Both the position numbers and the translations under genes were made by a program. DNA of 64,000 bases from positions 37,290-101,289 of the forward strand of contig JAGVVL010000014.1 in assembly GCA_018287875.1 (NCBI GenBank), written 5' to 3'. Each line of letters starts with the position of its first letter. Within the stretch, counting starts at the first letter, position 1. The notes below the pieces were generated by a model that worked only from the letters and a program-made list of their open reading frames with translations, had not been told where the DNA came from and ran no database searches. Shown here piece by piece: positions 41,403 through 53,268 of the stretch. The stretch is from Nigrospora sphaerica (Eukaryota; Ascomycota; Sordariomycetes; Amphisphaeriales; Apiosporaceae).

Positions 41403-42872
41403 TTAGCAGGCAATGTCGTAGACGACGGCGTTCTTGCCGGTGCCGACGGCCGGGAGGATGGCGGCCGAGACGGTGAAGAGACGGCACTCCTTGGCGCTGC
41501 TGTCAGCGGTCTGGCCGAACTGCACCGACAGGCAGCCGCTGGTGGCCTTTCCGAGGGCTAGGCAGGCGTCGACGGTGAGAATCGAGGCGTCCGACTTCAG
41601 AGGCGAGGGGGCGCTGGTGGCGGCGCCGACGGGCGCCACGCCGCACTTCTTCTCGGCGGTGGACTTTGAGGCGGTAAGTGATTGGGTCGGGTAGCTGTTG
41701 CTGTTGCTGTTGTTGTCGCCGTTCTTGATGCTGTTGCTGTCACTGTTCTTGTTGCTGTTGTTGACGGAGGAGGAAGCACCCGACTGAGAAGTCGATTTCC
41801 CTTCCGAGCTAGTGGGGAGGGCCTGAGTTTGGTAGCTGTTGCCGCTGCCGTTGTTGTCGGTCTTCTGCTTGTTGTTGGCCGAGGAGGAAACAGCGGCACC
41901 CGCGTCGGGAGCCGATTTCCCATCCGAGTTAGTGGGGTACGAGGTGCCGGCCTGTTGGCTATCGCTAGCCTTCTGGCTGTTGTTGGTAGCATTCTGGGAA
42001 GCAGAACCGGACTGGGCGCTGGCCACGTTCTTGGTTGGGTAGCCGCTGGTCTTCGAGGCTACGGCACCCGAGGTGGCCGTCGATCCTTTGTCCGAGTTGC
42101 TGGTCTTGTAGCTGTCTCCCTGCTGCTTCTGGGCCTGAGCCTGACCCTGCTTCTGACCGGCGGCCGGCTGGGTAGTTGATCCCTGGAGTAGATCGAGCGA
42201 GACGGACAAGTCCAAAAGGCCGACGGGCTGGGTGCGGGTCGGCTGGGTGGTGGGCACGCTGTCGCAGCCGAGGTCGAAGGCGACGAGGTTGGTCTCCTGG
42301 GCGGGGGCCTGGGCAGCCGGAACGGCAAAGAGGCGGCAGAGGGGCACGTCGGCGTTGGCAGGCAGGCCGAAGGTGAAGCTCTGGCAGCCGCTCTCCTTTC
42401 GGGCCGCTGCCTGGCACAGCTCGGCCGTGCCAACGGAGAGGGCCAGCAGCGGCTGGGCCCCGGCAACGCCAGTCGGCGCGGCGCCGCAGACGTGGCCGCG
42501 GCGCCGCAGGGGCCCGACGGGGTGGGCGGCCGTAGGCGGCTGCGCCGACACCTCGGTGCAGCCCAGGTCGAAGACCTTGACGTTCGTCGCCTGCGGCGTC
42601 ACCTTGGAGCCGGTCACGGGGAAGAGCTTGCACACGGGCGTCTGCACGTTGGGGGGCAGGCCGAAGGCGAAGCTCTTGCAGGCCTCGTTGGCGCTGCAGG
42701 CCTTCTTGCAGGCGGCGGTGGTGCTGGCCGCGGGGCTCTGCAGAGGCTTTTGGGTGCCCGCGGCGCTGGGGGTCGCGTTGCACATGTTGCCGGCACCCGG
42801 GATCGGGCTGCCTTCGGCCTGGGCGGCCATCATGGAGGCAACAAGGGCGATGGTGGAGATGGTGAACTGCAT
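41403..42872 (-). CDS. Secreted protein with three Cys-repeat modules and a Ser/Asn/Gln-rich linker
   Basis: This is an intact single-exon gene of 489 residues. Residues 1-19 form a signal peptide (MQFTISTIALVASMMAAQA). Modules lie at about residues 31-105, 129-203 and 410-489. Each starts with C-X-A-x-P-x-G/S-like and shares a CX15CX23-25C tail (FAFGLPPNVQTPVCKLF; FTFGLPANADVPLCRLF; VQFGQTADSSAKECRLF) ending VFDLGC, AFDLGC or VYDIAC. Modules 2 and 3 add CX9C. An RRR site before module 2 could be cut by a Kex2-type protease. The linker, about 215-405, is low complexity with SYPT/SYQT-led repeats. The spacing recalls PAN/apple-like domains of fungal wall proteins, but I cannot name the family. 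A surface or matrix role is inferred. Confidence 0.85.
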   Translation of the reverse strand: MQFTISTIALVASMMAAQAEGSPIPGAGNMCNATPSAAGTQKPLQSPAASTTAACKKACSANEACKSFAFGLPPNVQTPVCKLFPVTGSKVTPQATNVKVFDLGCTEVSAQPPTAAHPVGPLRRRGHVCGAAPTGVAGAQPLLALSVGTAELCQAAARKESGCQSFTFGLPANADVPLCRLFAVPAAQAPAQETNLVAFDLGCDSVPTTQPTRTQPVGLLDLSVSLDLLQGSTTQPAAGQKQGQAQAQKQQGDSYKTSNSDKGSTATSGAVASKTSGYPTKNVASAQSGSASQNATNNSQKASDSQQAGTSYPTNSDGKSAPDAGAAVSSSANNKQKTDNNGSGNSYQTQALPTSSEGKSTSQSGASSSVNNSNKNSDSNSIKNGDNNSNSNSYPTQSLTASKSTAEKKCGVAPVGAATSAPSPLKSDASILTVDACLALGKATSGCLSVQFGQTADSSAKECRLFTVSAAILPAVGTGKNAVVYDIAC

Positions 42873-45638
42873 CTTGGCGATTGTAGTAACAAAATCTTTC
42901 CCGAAGTATGGAACAGGAAGTGGAATGAATAAAGAACGAGTGTGAGTGAGTGACCGAGTGTGTTGTAAGTAGTAGAAGTAAGCGAATGAGTGATTGGTGG
43001 TGATGAAAATTTATCTGCCTGGGAGACGGCGTTAACTTTATACCCAGTTTCTCCATCTCAGGAACTATCCTCTCCTTGTTGCCTTGAAAACACCCAGCCC
43101 CTTTCTGTCTCCCGCAATCTCCTTCTCATGCCTCGCGATGCTTCATGGCCGGTCCCAGCCACATTGCTGACACGATCTAAAATTGAGGCCGCGAATCTAC
43201 TGGAGTATACCAACTCTGGCCTGATCTGGGCTGTGATCTGTTTCCCGGGTAAATCCATGAATATTTCCGCACCGCTGGATATTCAACGCCTCCGCTGCTG
43301 CCACGCCTCTGGTGTTTTCCTCGTTCCGGTTAGAGCCACGATATAATGATGCATAGTCTGCCTTAGTCCGTGCCCAGAGCGTGCCGGGTTAATTCGCCTC
43401 GCGACTCATACTATAGTGTTGTAGATCCTTACCAACTAAAGCAAGGCGTGTGAATCTTTCCGCGGTGGACTTATCAAATCCCAGGAGGTGTGAATATGGT
43501 TCTCACTACTAGTGCAACGACGACGACGGCGACGACGCGTCTTGTGCCTTGTCCACTTCAATTAAGACTCCACACCATCTAGTTTTCCTGGAGGTGGTCC
43601 GGTCGCAGAAGGTTGGCTCAAGATTGATATGGCGCTTGACACAACGGACAGAGGCTTAGAGGACAGGGGTAGGGTATGTATTGACGTGCAGAAATACCGG
43701 TGGATCTTCTATCGCAACCGTAGACGGCCTTATTGTGCGGGAGTTTTCGGTGCCGCTCGTGGCCGACCCGGAAGGCCAGAATGGGTCGGCTGGTCTCCTG
43801 AGTCGGGTCCGTACGGCAGTTCCGCTCCGCCTCCTCCACTCCATTCGCCTAAATCCGGTGTGTGGGAAAGTACTGCGCCCATGGCTAAGCCACACGGACT
43901 TACAGGCGCTTCAATTCATGCCGGATCTTTCTTTGACGTCCGCAACTGCATAGGATCGCGAGCGCCGCCACTGGGCAAAGGGAAGCGGAACTATGACCCC
44001 AGATTCCGCCGCAAGACGGGCCGTATGGCATAGAAGTCCACACCGCCTATTGATTCAGAAGCCGTGTAAAATGTGAGAATGGGTGCCTATCCTAAATGTT
44101 GAGTTGTCGCCCTGCGTTGTGAAGTACACCGGATGTTTTTTAGGACTGCGTCAGCTGGCTTCCAAGCCCCTCACCCTCTTCTACCGGATAAGAATATATC
44201 CACCTGCTAGGTTTTACCTATTGCACCGTCATTTCAATCTATGCACGACCCCCAGCTTGGGCCTCAGAAGGAGGCTGCGGCTTCTACCGAACCACTACAA
44301 TCTCTTCCTAGAAGGCACACGGAGAAAGCTGTATCGTCGGGCATGTCTACTTGCCTAGAACTATTAATAGTGTGAAGCTGTGACCCATTCCTCGTTGGTG
44401 GTAGTTGGGACGGCGATTCCTTACGCTGCCATATACCGGTAATTCCTCCGTTGGCCCAATACATTGATATTGGCACTGCTGGATGCCTCCTAATTGCGCA
44501 TAGGACAAGAAGGTAGGATAGTTGCATACGTACTCAGGGTTACGCAGACCCCTGTCTTCAGCTGGCCAGGGATGATGAGAATCATTTTGTGGAGTTGGGA
44601 TGGTTCTTTAGGGCGCCGGTGGGGGCCGGTGGGGGACCGTCTAGGCTGCATCAAGCTTAGAGCCCCGGCGCAGCTTGATTAAGCGTTGGCGGGCCCGTCA
44701 CCCGAGTTAGTAATATGGGGCCCTCACGATGATAAGTTGAGGGCTGTGTAGGGTGTTCGTCCCATTTACCCCTGTGTACGCACACATACGCTGGTTTGAG
44801 ACCTCAAAGTGGGGACGTAGGGGTTACCCGGCACCAGGGTTCTACCGACATCGCTCTTTTAAACAGAAGTGCCTTGCATGCTGCTAGAAGAACTTGTCCT
44901 TGCCACTGCCATCAGGTATATTAAGGTAGTCTCCTCCTTTCGTCGGTTTCTCCTCTCTCCTCTTTAATTCTGTAATCTATTCTTCTCCGCCTGGCCCCTG
45001 TTTTCGCCAGTCAAAATTTGGCTTTCCAGGAGAGGAAAGACAAATCGTCGCAGAGCTCTAGAGCGTACCGCATGCCGGAGCACATGTAGCCAAGAGCTGC
45101 GCGAAGCACCGGTTTGAGACACTTCATCATCTCCTCAAATGACCGTCTTGGCGCACGGAACCAAGCAATCGCAGCGAAAGCAGGCGTTGATAATACCGCC
45201 TGCGAGGCAGAGCATACGCAGTCTAACTGGTACGCAGTCTAACTGGTCGTTATTGCAGGGCCCGTAACTCTGCGTAAGATCCTAGGATACAGCTAATAGC
45301 GGTTCAAGAAGCTGCAAAAGGGAGTATCCATATCATAAGGATTCATTTGCCGGGAAGGCCTTCACCTAGGCCTTCGCCTAGGCCGTACCCGGACTCTGAT
45401 TTGAATCACGGCGTGTGCAGCGGACCTAACCGAATGTTGCCAAATTGTAAGAGTCGATCCCTCCGCAGTCTCACGCCTGACTCAAGAGCACCACCAGCAT
45501 ACAATCAAACCCACCAGACGGGTGAAACATTACACAACAAACATGCCAAGAAAGGGTAACCTGAATTATAAAGCGACAAGATATTCCTCACCCGTGTCGA
45601 GTTTCGTCTGCCTGCGACCTTTACCATTCCTAGACAAG
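42873..45638. other. Intergenic, about 2.8 kb, no gene supported
   Basis: The stretch upstream of 42872 should hold the secreted-protein promoter. Two minor direct repeats occur near 45213-45247 (a 16-bp unit twice) and 45358-45385 (a CCTAGGCC-containing unit). Open frames at 43629-44033 and others lack motifs. I see no tRNA fold or transposon ends. Confidence 0.45.
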
Positions 45639-46705
45639 ATGCAATTCATCTCGAGCTCAGTCCTCGCCATTACGGCGCTGCTCATGATATCTTGTGGATC
45701 ATCGTCGGCAACACCAAAAGAGCCAACCAATGACAACACCACGGGTGCCCTGCTGGAGCTGCCCCCACCCATTCGCACGGTATTCCAGCTTAAGGAGAAG
45801 CCAACGTGGGTTGAGAACATCGCCGTCGGACCCAGCGGCGACCTCTTCGTCACCCTGTTGTGGCCAACGGCATCGCTCTACCGGATCCGAGACCCCAGTT
45901 CCCACGCGCCCAAGGTAGATATAATCTACACCATCGAGAGTGCCCAGGGCCTAACGGGAATTACGGCCATCTCCCGCGATACCTATGTCGTTGCCGCCGC
46001 CAACTACAGTACTATTGCTCAACCAGTACCCGGCACCGGTGCGCTGTGGGCCATTACAGTGCCCAAAGAAGGCAACGCGGCGGCCAGGAAGATTGCCGAC
46101 ATATCAGAAAGCGCCCTCCTGAACGGCTTGACGACCGTCCCAGCGACCCAATGTCATGGTAACGCCACGACCGTTCTTGTCGCCGAAAGCATCAATGGCG
46201 TGGTCTGGCGCGTCAACACCGACACGAGTGCCTACGATGTGGCGGTCAAGGTGCCTGAGATGGCCCCAACAAGCGACGCGATCCTTCCCATTGGCGTGAA
46301 CGGGATCAAAATCCGGGACCATTACCTGTACTGGACCAACTCGGCTACCACGAACATCTATCGGGTTCCCATCGACGCCGATGGGGCTGCCGTGACCGGG
46401 GCCGCCGTGGAAACAGTAGCGCATATCGACGCCGTTTTGATCGACGATTTCACCTTTGACCGAGCGGGTAATCTCTGGGTCACGACCAATCCCGGTAACA
46501 AGGTCATACTGGTCAGACCAGATGGCAGCTCACAGGTGGTGGTGGGGGCACCGGCGAACTGACGGTAGCCGGGGCTACGGCGGCCATGTTTGGCAGGGGC
46601 CCGGCAGATAAGTCCACGTTGTACATCACGACTGCTGGGGCTAATGGTTCGCCTGTGAATGGGACCATCACAGAGCCCGCAAAAGTAGTAGCTGTTAGTA
46701 CTTGA
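45639..46705 (+). CDS. Secreted SMP-30/gluconolactonase-like six-bladed beta-propeller protein
   Basis: The ATG at 45639 gives a signal peptide (MQFISSSVLAITALLMISCGSSSA); the open frame extends upstream without similarity. Repeated propeller strands follow: WVENIAVGPSGDLFVTLLW, LTGITAISRDTYVVAA, VLVAESINGVVWRVN, PIGVNGIKIRDHYLYWTNSATTNIYRVPID and DDFTFDRAGNLWVTTNPGNKV. The frame stops at 46562 after a GGGGG run (46544-46548). One more G would continue to GELTVAGATAAMFGR ... KSTLYITTAG and stop at 46703-46705, the expected length. This fungal family is extracellular; enzyme activity is not established. A similar propeller gene lies at 48689-49899. Confidence 0.75.
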
Positions 46706-48688
46706 ATGATGCACTGTCAGGCTGTATATTACACATTAGGGTATTGTTATTTTCTTAATCCTGGATGGGCGCAACAGGCCGAGACACGCTTGTAGAGACA
46801 CAAGATTCTCCATATGGGCCACCAATCAGCTGAGATGGGTCGCCACGATGCGGACGAGAGGTACGTAACTAGGGCAGATAGAGAAATGTACTGTCCATCA
46901 CAGGTCGCATACCTCTTCCGGTCAGTAAACCACTGAAAAGCTCGATAGGCTGACGACGGTGAAAACCAGGGTTCAAAATGGCCAAGCTCAAGGGTTATTT
47001 CAGTTGTAGCCCACAAGGGGTGCCTGTTCCCTTCTTTGACGTCCGCAGCTCCGTGAAACTGCTAGAATGGCGCCTCCTCGCCTTGTCCCCGCGCCCCCAA
47101 TGCATCCATCTTGTACTTGTAAATTTCGTTAGTTAAGTGCTTGGCGCGGCGGTTGTTCGTCATCGCCTATATTGGGCAAGTATAATTCTCGGAAGCTTGG
47201 TATAGAGGCCGCAATATGATTCTGCTGTATGTTTTCTGCTACCAAAGCCCTTTTAAAAACCATCGACCATCTTTAGGTGTATAGAAGACGGTGGGTTTAC
47301 GATTCAAGCTTGCCTAGAAACTGCAATAATCGTGCTTACCTTGAATCGCCAGCTAGCTAATACAGACTGTAGAGAGCACCGGGAAGAATTTGAAAGCTCC
47401 GGCCAACTATAATCGCAAAACGTTTCCAGTGCCGAGAAGCACCTAAGTAGACCCTCCCTGGCGTGTCTCTTTAGTTTTGTCTCCTCGTCCGTTATAATCA
47501 AAGTGCACATAATCAGCCCGCAATGTGTGGTAAGTAAGAAAAGGCGGTACCAACGCGATCTCCCTGAGCAAAGCTAACTTCTTCAAAAACTGCATGATTT
47601 CGTTGGCGGCTGCGGCCATTTCATCTAAAAATGACTGCGAGCTGACGCCACCTGCATTAATGGCCTTCGAAGAGCGGAGCCTGGATGGAACGAATTGTTC
47701 GTCGGTATGCGGTGTACCCACCACGAATACATTATCAGCATTCGTCAGGATGCTCTGCTGATATTTTCAGAGGAAAGTACGCCAGCAAGTCTGAAACCCC
47801 TACCAAATTTGGCTTTAAGTTGCTGGGCTTTCAAGTGGAGAAGCCTGAAGAAGACGACAACAAGGTTACTCTTGCCGTCGTGAGTCAGAGCATGGAGCAG
47901 GAATCCAGTGTCCGCGGGTGAGCATCTACATTATCTCCTACCGGCCTGCTCATGTAGTTGCTCACCTTCATAGCAAATCTCGTGGGATCGGATAGCGGGA
48001 GCTCCGCCGAAGCCAGCTCGCGGGCATTGCAATGGAGGGAATCGAAACTGCGATGAAGCGGGTTCGAATCAACGGCAAGTTCGATAATGATATGTCCGAT
48101 AGAACCATGGGCTTCGTTTCCATCGAAACACAAATCAACGGCATCATGCTCTGGTTGAAGCTTGACAGGCCGCGCTCACCAGCGGCCCAGAAGATGGACC
48201 GTTGTCATCTTTGGGGGTGGTTATGGGCTAAGAAGGACCATCTGGCTGCGCTTCTGCATAAAATTCAAGACAGAGGGCTCGGCCAACGGCCTCGGAGGAT
48301 GCTGAACCTGGCCACCTTGCTTATCGGAACGACTGGAAACGTATGGGACGCCCTTGACGGGCCGGCAATTGGCTAGCTGTATTTTAACTCCGAGGAGAGG
48401 CCCACGCTTGGTGCTGCGTCTGGCTCGACAACAGGGCCATTGGTGTTATCCGGTTCGACGGTACCCTTGGCTTCGCGGTACAGCCGCACGAGCTCGCAAA
48501 GGTCCGGGAATACTTTGGTGGGTTTCGTGCTTGAGGCTTTAGTTTTTGGTGGGTAGTGCTTCTATGGTCGGGTTAGAGACCGAATTGTCGAGGATTGATT
48601 CCAAAAGAACATTTACTTAAGCAGCAAATGCATAGTATTGCGTTTCATTACCGAGCATTATTAACTGGCCCATTATCATCCATCAGAC
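46706..48688. other. Intergenic, about 2 kb, no gene supported
   Basis: Short open frames at 47443-47724 (minus), 47685-47921 and 48032-48376 (plus) show no recognised motifs. A GGTTCGAATC string near 48059 resembles a tRNA B-box but has no tRNA arms around it. Confidence 0.45.
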
Positions 48689-49899
48689 TCACCACAGGGC
48701 ATTGCTATAATTAACAATGTCCGCTTTCACGCCCAGCCCCGAGCCCGAATATTTGTCCCAGTTCTCACTGACGTTCAACCCTTGTACAGCGGCCCCGCCG
48801 ACGCGAATAAGCGTCGATGTGGTCAGCTCCGAGATGTATAGGCTTTTTCGGTGCGAGATCATGCGGTGAGTCCAGCTGTTGGGGGTGGGCAGCACGATGG
48901 TGTTCTGAATGGCGATGCGCGGCTTCGCCGTGCCCTTGCTGTCCTCAATCTTGACTGTGAAGACGGCGTTGACGCATGTCGGGCACACGGTCGATGACCC
49001 CAGTAGCCAGAAACGCGAAGGATCCTCGTCGAAGGCCATGTGGATGAGGGGCGCCGTGCTTCCGACGGCAGAAGAGAGCGTCATCCAGTCAATGGAGGCG
49101 TCGGGGTTGATGCGCCCAAACGTCCCCGTGCCCGCCGTCTTGTTGCCCAGCAGAGCAACCCATACATTCTTATCGGGTCCCGCGACCAAGCCCACAGGCG
49201 TGCTCCCTTCTCGAGCGGAACCGAGATCTCCTCGCCGACGCCACCGTCATTCTTGTAGTGCCAAATTTTGCTGCTCGAGTCAAGACTAGCATAGACGTGG
49301 CCGCTCGAGGGGTGGACGGCGACGAAAATGGGCCGCCCGCTGACGGCCCAGACTTGGTGGTCGTCGGGGTTGTCGATGCTGAAGCGCACCACGTGCGAGC
49401 TATCCTTGCAAGCCACCCACAGGTTACCATTGTGTTCGATGATGCCGTGAGGCCCCGAGGCCGGCGCGGGCAGGGGGAAGGTCTGGAGGACCTGCGGCGC
49501 CGCATGGATGTCGTCGCCGTTCGGGTTCAGCTTTAGCACGGCACTGTCAAACTGCACTGTGGCCCAGACGACCGACGAGTTGCTCCGGCGCGAGCTCCCC
49601 TGCAGCGCCAAGCCGTGCAGGCCGGACCAGGGGTTCGTTGGGGTCCATTTTCGCGCGCCCTTGGGCTGGCCGTTGGAGTCAAGCGCCACTTTGAGCATGC
49701 TCCCGTCCGATTGCTGCGTCACCAGCAGGAGGTTGTCGCCCACTGCAAGGATCTCGTGAGTCTGCGCCGCGGCAGGAAGGGGATATTGTTCGACTTTCTT
49801 GACGGGCGGGGAGCTGATCGTGGTGGCGCCGGCAAACAGGAAACCTGGTAGCGATGACTGCAAACATAGCAGAGGAAAAACGCCATCAAGAAACCTCAT
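48689..49899 (-). CDS. Secreted streptogramin-lyase-like (Vgb-type) beta-propeller protein
   Basis: The ATG at 49897-49899 starts a signal peptide with a hydrophobic stretch up to about residue 24. Propeller motifs are typical of the Vgb fold: LHGLALQG, SGPHGIIEHNGNLWVACKDSSHVVRFSID, PIFVAVHPSSGHVYASLDSSSKIWHYK, VGLVAGPDKNVWVALLGNKTAGTGTFGRINPD, and PNSWTHRMISHRKSLYISELTTSTLIRV. The PHGI and G-WV-x-x pattern is the lyase-family repeat. The frame is broken once near 49205 at a CCC/GGG run, consistent with one lost base, and then runs to the stop at 48689. Bacterial Vgb opens streptogramin B rings; fungal relatives are uncharacterised, so substrate is unknown. Confidence 0.7.
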
Positions 49900-51974
49900 T
49901 GTGGTGTTGGTTTTCTTGTTGCGTCCGTCAGGAAAGAGAACGTATTATGTGTAGGAACTGTCAAATCAGAGGAAACAAAGGGACCTCGATGCGGATATTA
50001 AACGAAGCGGTCTGAAGGGCTCAATCTTTGGAAGAAAAGGAGTAATGAGGACAATGGGAGTTAGGGAACAAGAATATTGCGAGAAAGAAAACAGGGTGTC
50101 GCTCTATCGCACTATTGTTACGTTTGTAGATACAGAAAGAGCACAACAAAACGGGATAACAGCGTCAATACTTATAGTATACCGAGCTGGTTGACAGTGA
50201 TGCGAGGATTAACTGCAGCGGCTTAACTTGGGAAATTTCTAGCCTGCTGCCCCGATACTAGACGTGGCGCAGGGCGGGGATGCCGAGGACTACCGTTCAG
50301 GTGTAAGCGGCTGGAATCCCCACCTGCAATAGCTATTGGGTAGAATGCGTACACAGCCTGTTCAGGCTATGTGTTGAATGGACGTCGGTCCCTGATTTCT
50401 TAAAAGTGAGGATAACAGCCACACAACCGGCTTGGCCAGGGTTCAACGGCAAGACTGACGAACCCAGCTTGATCGTGCCCAGCCTCGAAGAACACTGAGT
50501 GGAGACAGCGAAGAAATGTAACAGAACAGTTCTTTATTGCATGACACGGAGCTTTCTATTTTTTATGTTGGCCTAGAGAGCTCTACGGTGGGCCTTTGTG
50601 TGGGTCTTGTTGTAAGGCCATTCAGAGTTATCGCCCTATGAGGGCTCCGTTCTGAAGGCAGAGTCCTCACTGCAGAGGCCGTGGAACGGTCTTCAAGGTG
50701 ACGCCTTCATCTTTGCCAGTGTGGCAGGCCTCCGTTGGGGCTGGGGCGGTGGCTAGAGCGCCATATAAGAAGCTTAAGTATGCAGGTAAGCTTACGTGAT
50801 AAACTTGAAGCAAATTCATACGAGGAAGCTTTAAGTACATAAGATTGTACGAGCAAGCCTAAGTAAGCTTACAACTGTGAGATTAGCGGGCAAACACGGT
50901 AAGCAGGTAGATAGCGAGGCACTTGGGGTCTCCCGCTGCGTAACGTTGTGGGCCACAAAAAGGTGGAAGCCCAAAATTACTCTGTTGGTAAAATCAGCCG
51001 GGGTACGTACTAGAGATTAACCCCGCTTTCTGTAAGAGGCAACGAGCTCTCCAAGCTCTGCACCCTCTCCTGTTAATCGTTATGGCCCACGTGCCCGCAT
51101 CCACTGGTGGCGACGAGGAACAGTTTCTCCTGGCGGCATTGCATCGGCAAGGCTGCTGCGCCGTGCCACTAACCCTGCGCTGATGTCCCCAAAATCGCCG
51201 CGATATGCCCTTCCCCAAGCAGCGCTACTGCCTATGCTTAGTAGCACACGAGAAGGACCGCGAAGACGAGAAAATAACATGTCGCATGCTGGTGAGTGGA
51301 CGGTCCAATGGGATGGAGACAAATGAAAAAACTTCATGCGGCTCTATTATGGAGGTGCGATGGATGGGAATGAGGCGCAGATGATGAGCGTTGGGCAGGT
51401 CGAATGGGCTCCCCAACATGCATGAGCTGGTAACCTTTCCCTTGGTTGCCTGTTGCCCTCTCTTTTCATCCCCTTGCGGCTTTTGTCAAGGCGGCAAAAC
51501 AGCTATCCCGTTCGGTTGCAGCCAAAACTTCTGCTTTGACCTCATCGTGGGGGAAGCTGAAGGCTGTGACGGGATGCTTGTACTCTGGGCTCGTGTTATG
51601 GTGTTTGGGGGAAGGGGTTATTTTGCCTGGTCCCGTTTATGATGCCGTGGGTTGGGAATGATTTACTATTAACCTGGTGTGCTTCCACCCGACATCTATA
51701 GCTTCTTCAGCACACTCGTCGAGTATCCAGGCGCGTATCTACAGGCGAGGTATCCCCTCCACTCCCTTTATTATGGGCCCGGGACTGGGTTCTTCATAAA
51801 GAAGAATGCCTCGAGAAACTAAGTAGGTTTTTCATAATCAGATGGGGTTGAACACGTCGAGAAGTAGGTAAGGCGTAGAGATAAGAAGGGTTCCGGTTTG
51901 TGTTAAGAAGGGTGATATTTTTACACGTTGCGTTGCTAGCCGATATAGACTATTAGGTTGGCCGGGCAGGGAAC
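49900..51974. other. Intergenic, about 2.1 kb, no gene supported
   Basis: This region includes the propeller-gene promoter. At about 50770-50880 several TAAGCTTAC-like hexamer clusters recur, giving a weak repeat flavour. Open frames such as 51391-51642 have no motifs. Confidence 0.4.
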
Positions 51975-52860
51975 ATGATGCGACATGGGTCAGTAGTTAC
52001 AGAGGCCAATAACTATCAATTCAATGGTGACGGGGTCTTTCAGTTTGAGGATATGCGTGGCGCAGATGAGACGACCATCTCTGGCTGGCTATTCCTTATC
52101 TTTCACTTCTCCCGGAGAACACACACAAAACGCACGGATCGACTCCCGTTCCTCGCAGGCCTGGCCCAGCTTGCTACCGAGATTCGCCCAATGGTTTATC
52201 TTGCCGGCATCTGAAAGGATTTCTTGCATTGTGACTTGGCCTGGTTCCAAACCTTATTTGAATTGGACTACGCATGTACGATTTCGTCGGTCATTGATGA
52301 TCTACAGACCCCAGAGATGTATATATCGCCGTCGTGGAGCTGGGCCAGCCGACCCTTCGGCATTTTCAATCCGGGAGACACATCTCACTCTTTGTTTCTC
52401 GCATCTGATGCCGAGGAATTTCAGAAGGATTACAGGAGCGTGGAAGGTGGAGCTATTCTTACTGGTCTTAATCCTTACGGAGAGGTTTGTGGAGGCATCC
52501 TGATAGTTACCGGAACGGTCGTGTCAATTGACCCGTGTCTATTACGACGCGCGGAGGATAGACTCATGTGGCTGGATACCTGATTTGTTCCAATCGGCCC
52601 ACAAGGTGGCGCAAGGATCATCCTGGATTGGCGCTTGGACGGTAGTGATGAGTCGACTTCTGATTTCTCTCTTGTTTTCCTAGGAAGCTGCGTTCCACAG
52701 CTTGATAGGTTGGCCCGGAAAAAGCGGAGGGAGTTTGAGAACATGGAGTACAAGCTATGGCGAAGGCGAACCGTTGTTTCGCACGCCCTCCAAAACCGAG
52801 ACGCAAGATATCGGCGACATGAACAGCGCAGGACGGACAGAGATGGGCAGAGGTGACAGG
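51975..52860 (+). pseudogene. C-terminal fragment of a HET-domain (heterokaryon incompatibility) gene
   Basis: One frame carries TDRLPFLAGLAQL ... MVYLAGI then TGA at 52212-52214 where relatives have Trp, then KDFLHCDLAWF, YISPSWSWASRPFGIF, a strand-rich region (AILTGLNPYGEVCGGILIVTG), a second TGA near 52581 after LMWLDT, and SLVFLGSC. LAGLAxx...YLAGxW and PSWSWAS are diagnostic of the post-HET region. Both stops are explained by TGG to TGA. The N-terminal HET catalytic-like domain is not found upstream. HET proteins trigger cell death in nonself recognition. A fragment is expected to be inactive. Confidence 0.75.
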
Positions 52861-53268
52861 TACGAAGGAGGCCTGGAAGGTGCTGTCAGATGCGCGAAAG
52901 AGACTGATGCAGATTTGGACGAGGCAGCCCAGCCACCGGATGGCTGGACCGTTGAATCTTCGGAAACATCCAGCGCTCACAGCAACCATGAAGAAGCGAA
53001 GAGTGACAGCAGCAGTGAAGGATACATACCGGAGTTGTCGCGTCATAGCTTCGTCTGCATCTAAACATTAGCCCTGCGAATCCATCTAAACCCGCGATCA
53101 AGCCAGAATCAGTCAAAGGCGCTGTTCCCACATCAGCGCGAGCTACTCGTTCAATCCACCAAGCTAGTCCAAGGTTGCGCATCTCTTTTCCGTCACATTA
53201 ACCGCATCTATCGCATCGTCCGCCGTTTATTGTCCACGTCCACCATCGAATTGCAGCCCCAGGCGGAC
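52861..53268. other. Intergenic between the HET fragment and the PD-(D/E)XK-like gene
   Basis: No supported feature is seen. Open frames are short and Ser/Lys-rich. Confidence 0.35.

Noticed and set aside
41965..43056. A 363-codon minus-strand open frame overlapping the secreted protein
   Set aside because: It is the shifted frame of the secreted-protein gene, Arg/Pro-rich with no motifs; the in-frame gene has a signal peptide and three Cys modules.
43629..44033. 134-codon plus-strand open frame
   Set aside because: There are no motifs, signal peptide or intron support; amino-acid composition is consistent with chance.
45213..45385. Short tandem repeats as a possible regulatory array
   Set aside because: There are only two copies each of 16-bp and CCTAGGCC-type units; they are too few to support a call beyond a note.
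48050..48075. tRNA gene suggested by a GGTTCGAATC B-box-like string
   Set aside because: No acceptor stem, D-arm or anticodon arm can be drawn around it.
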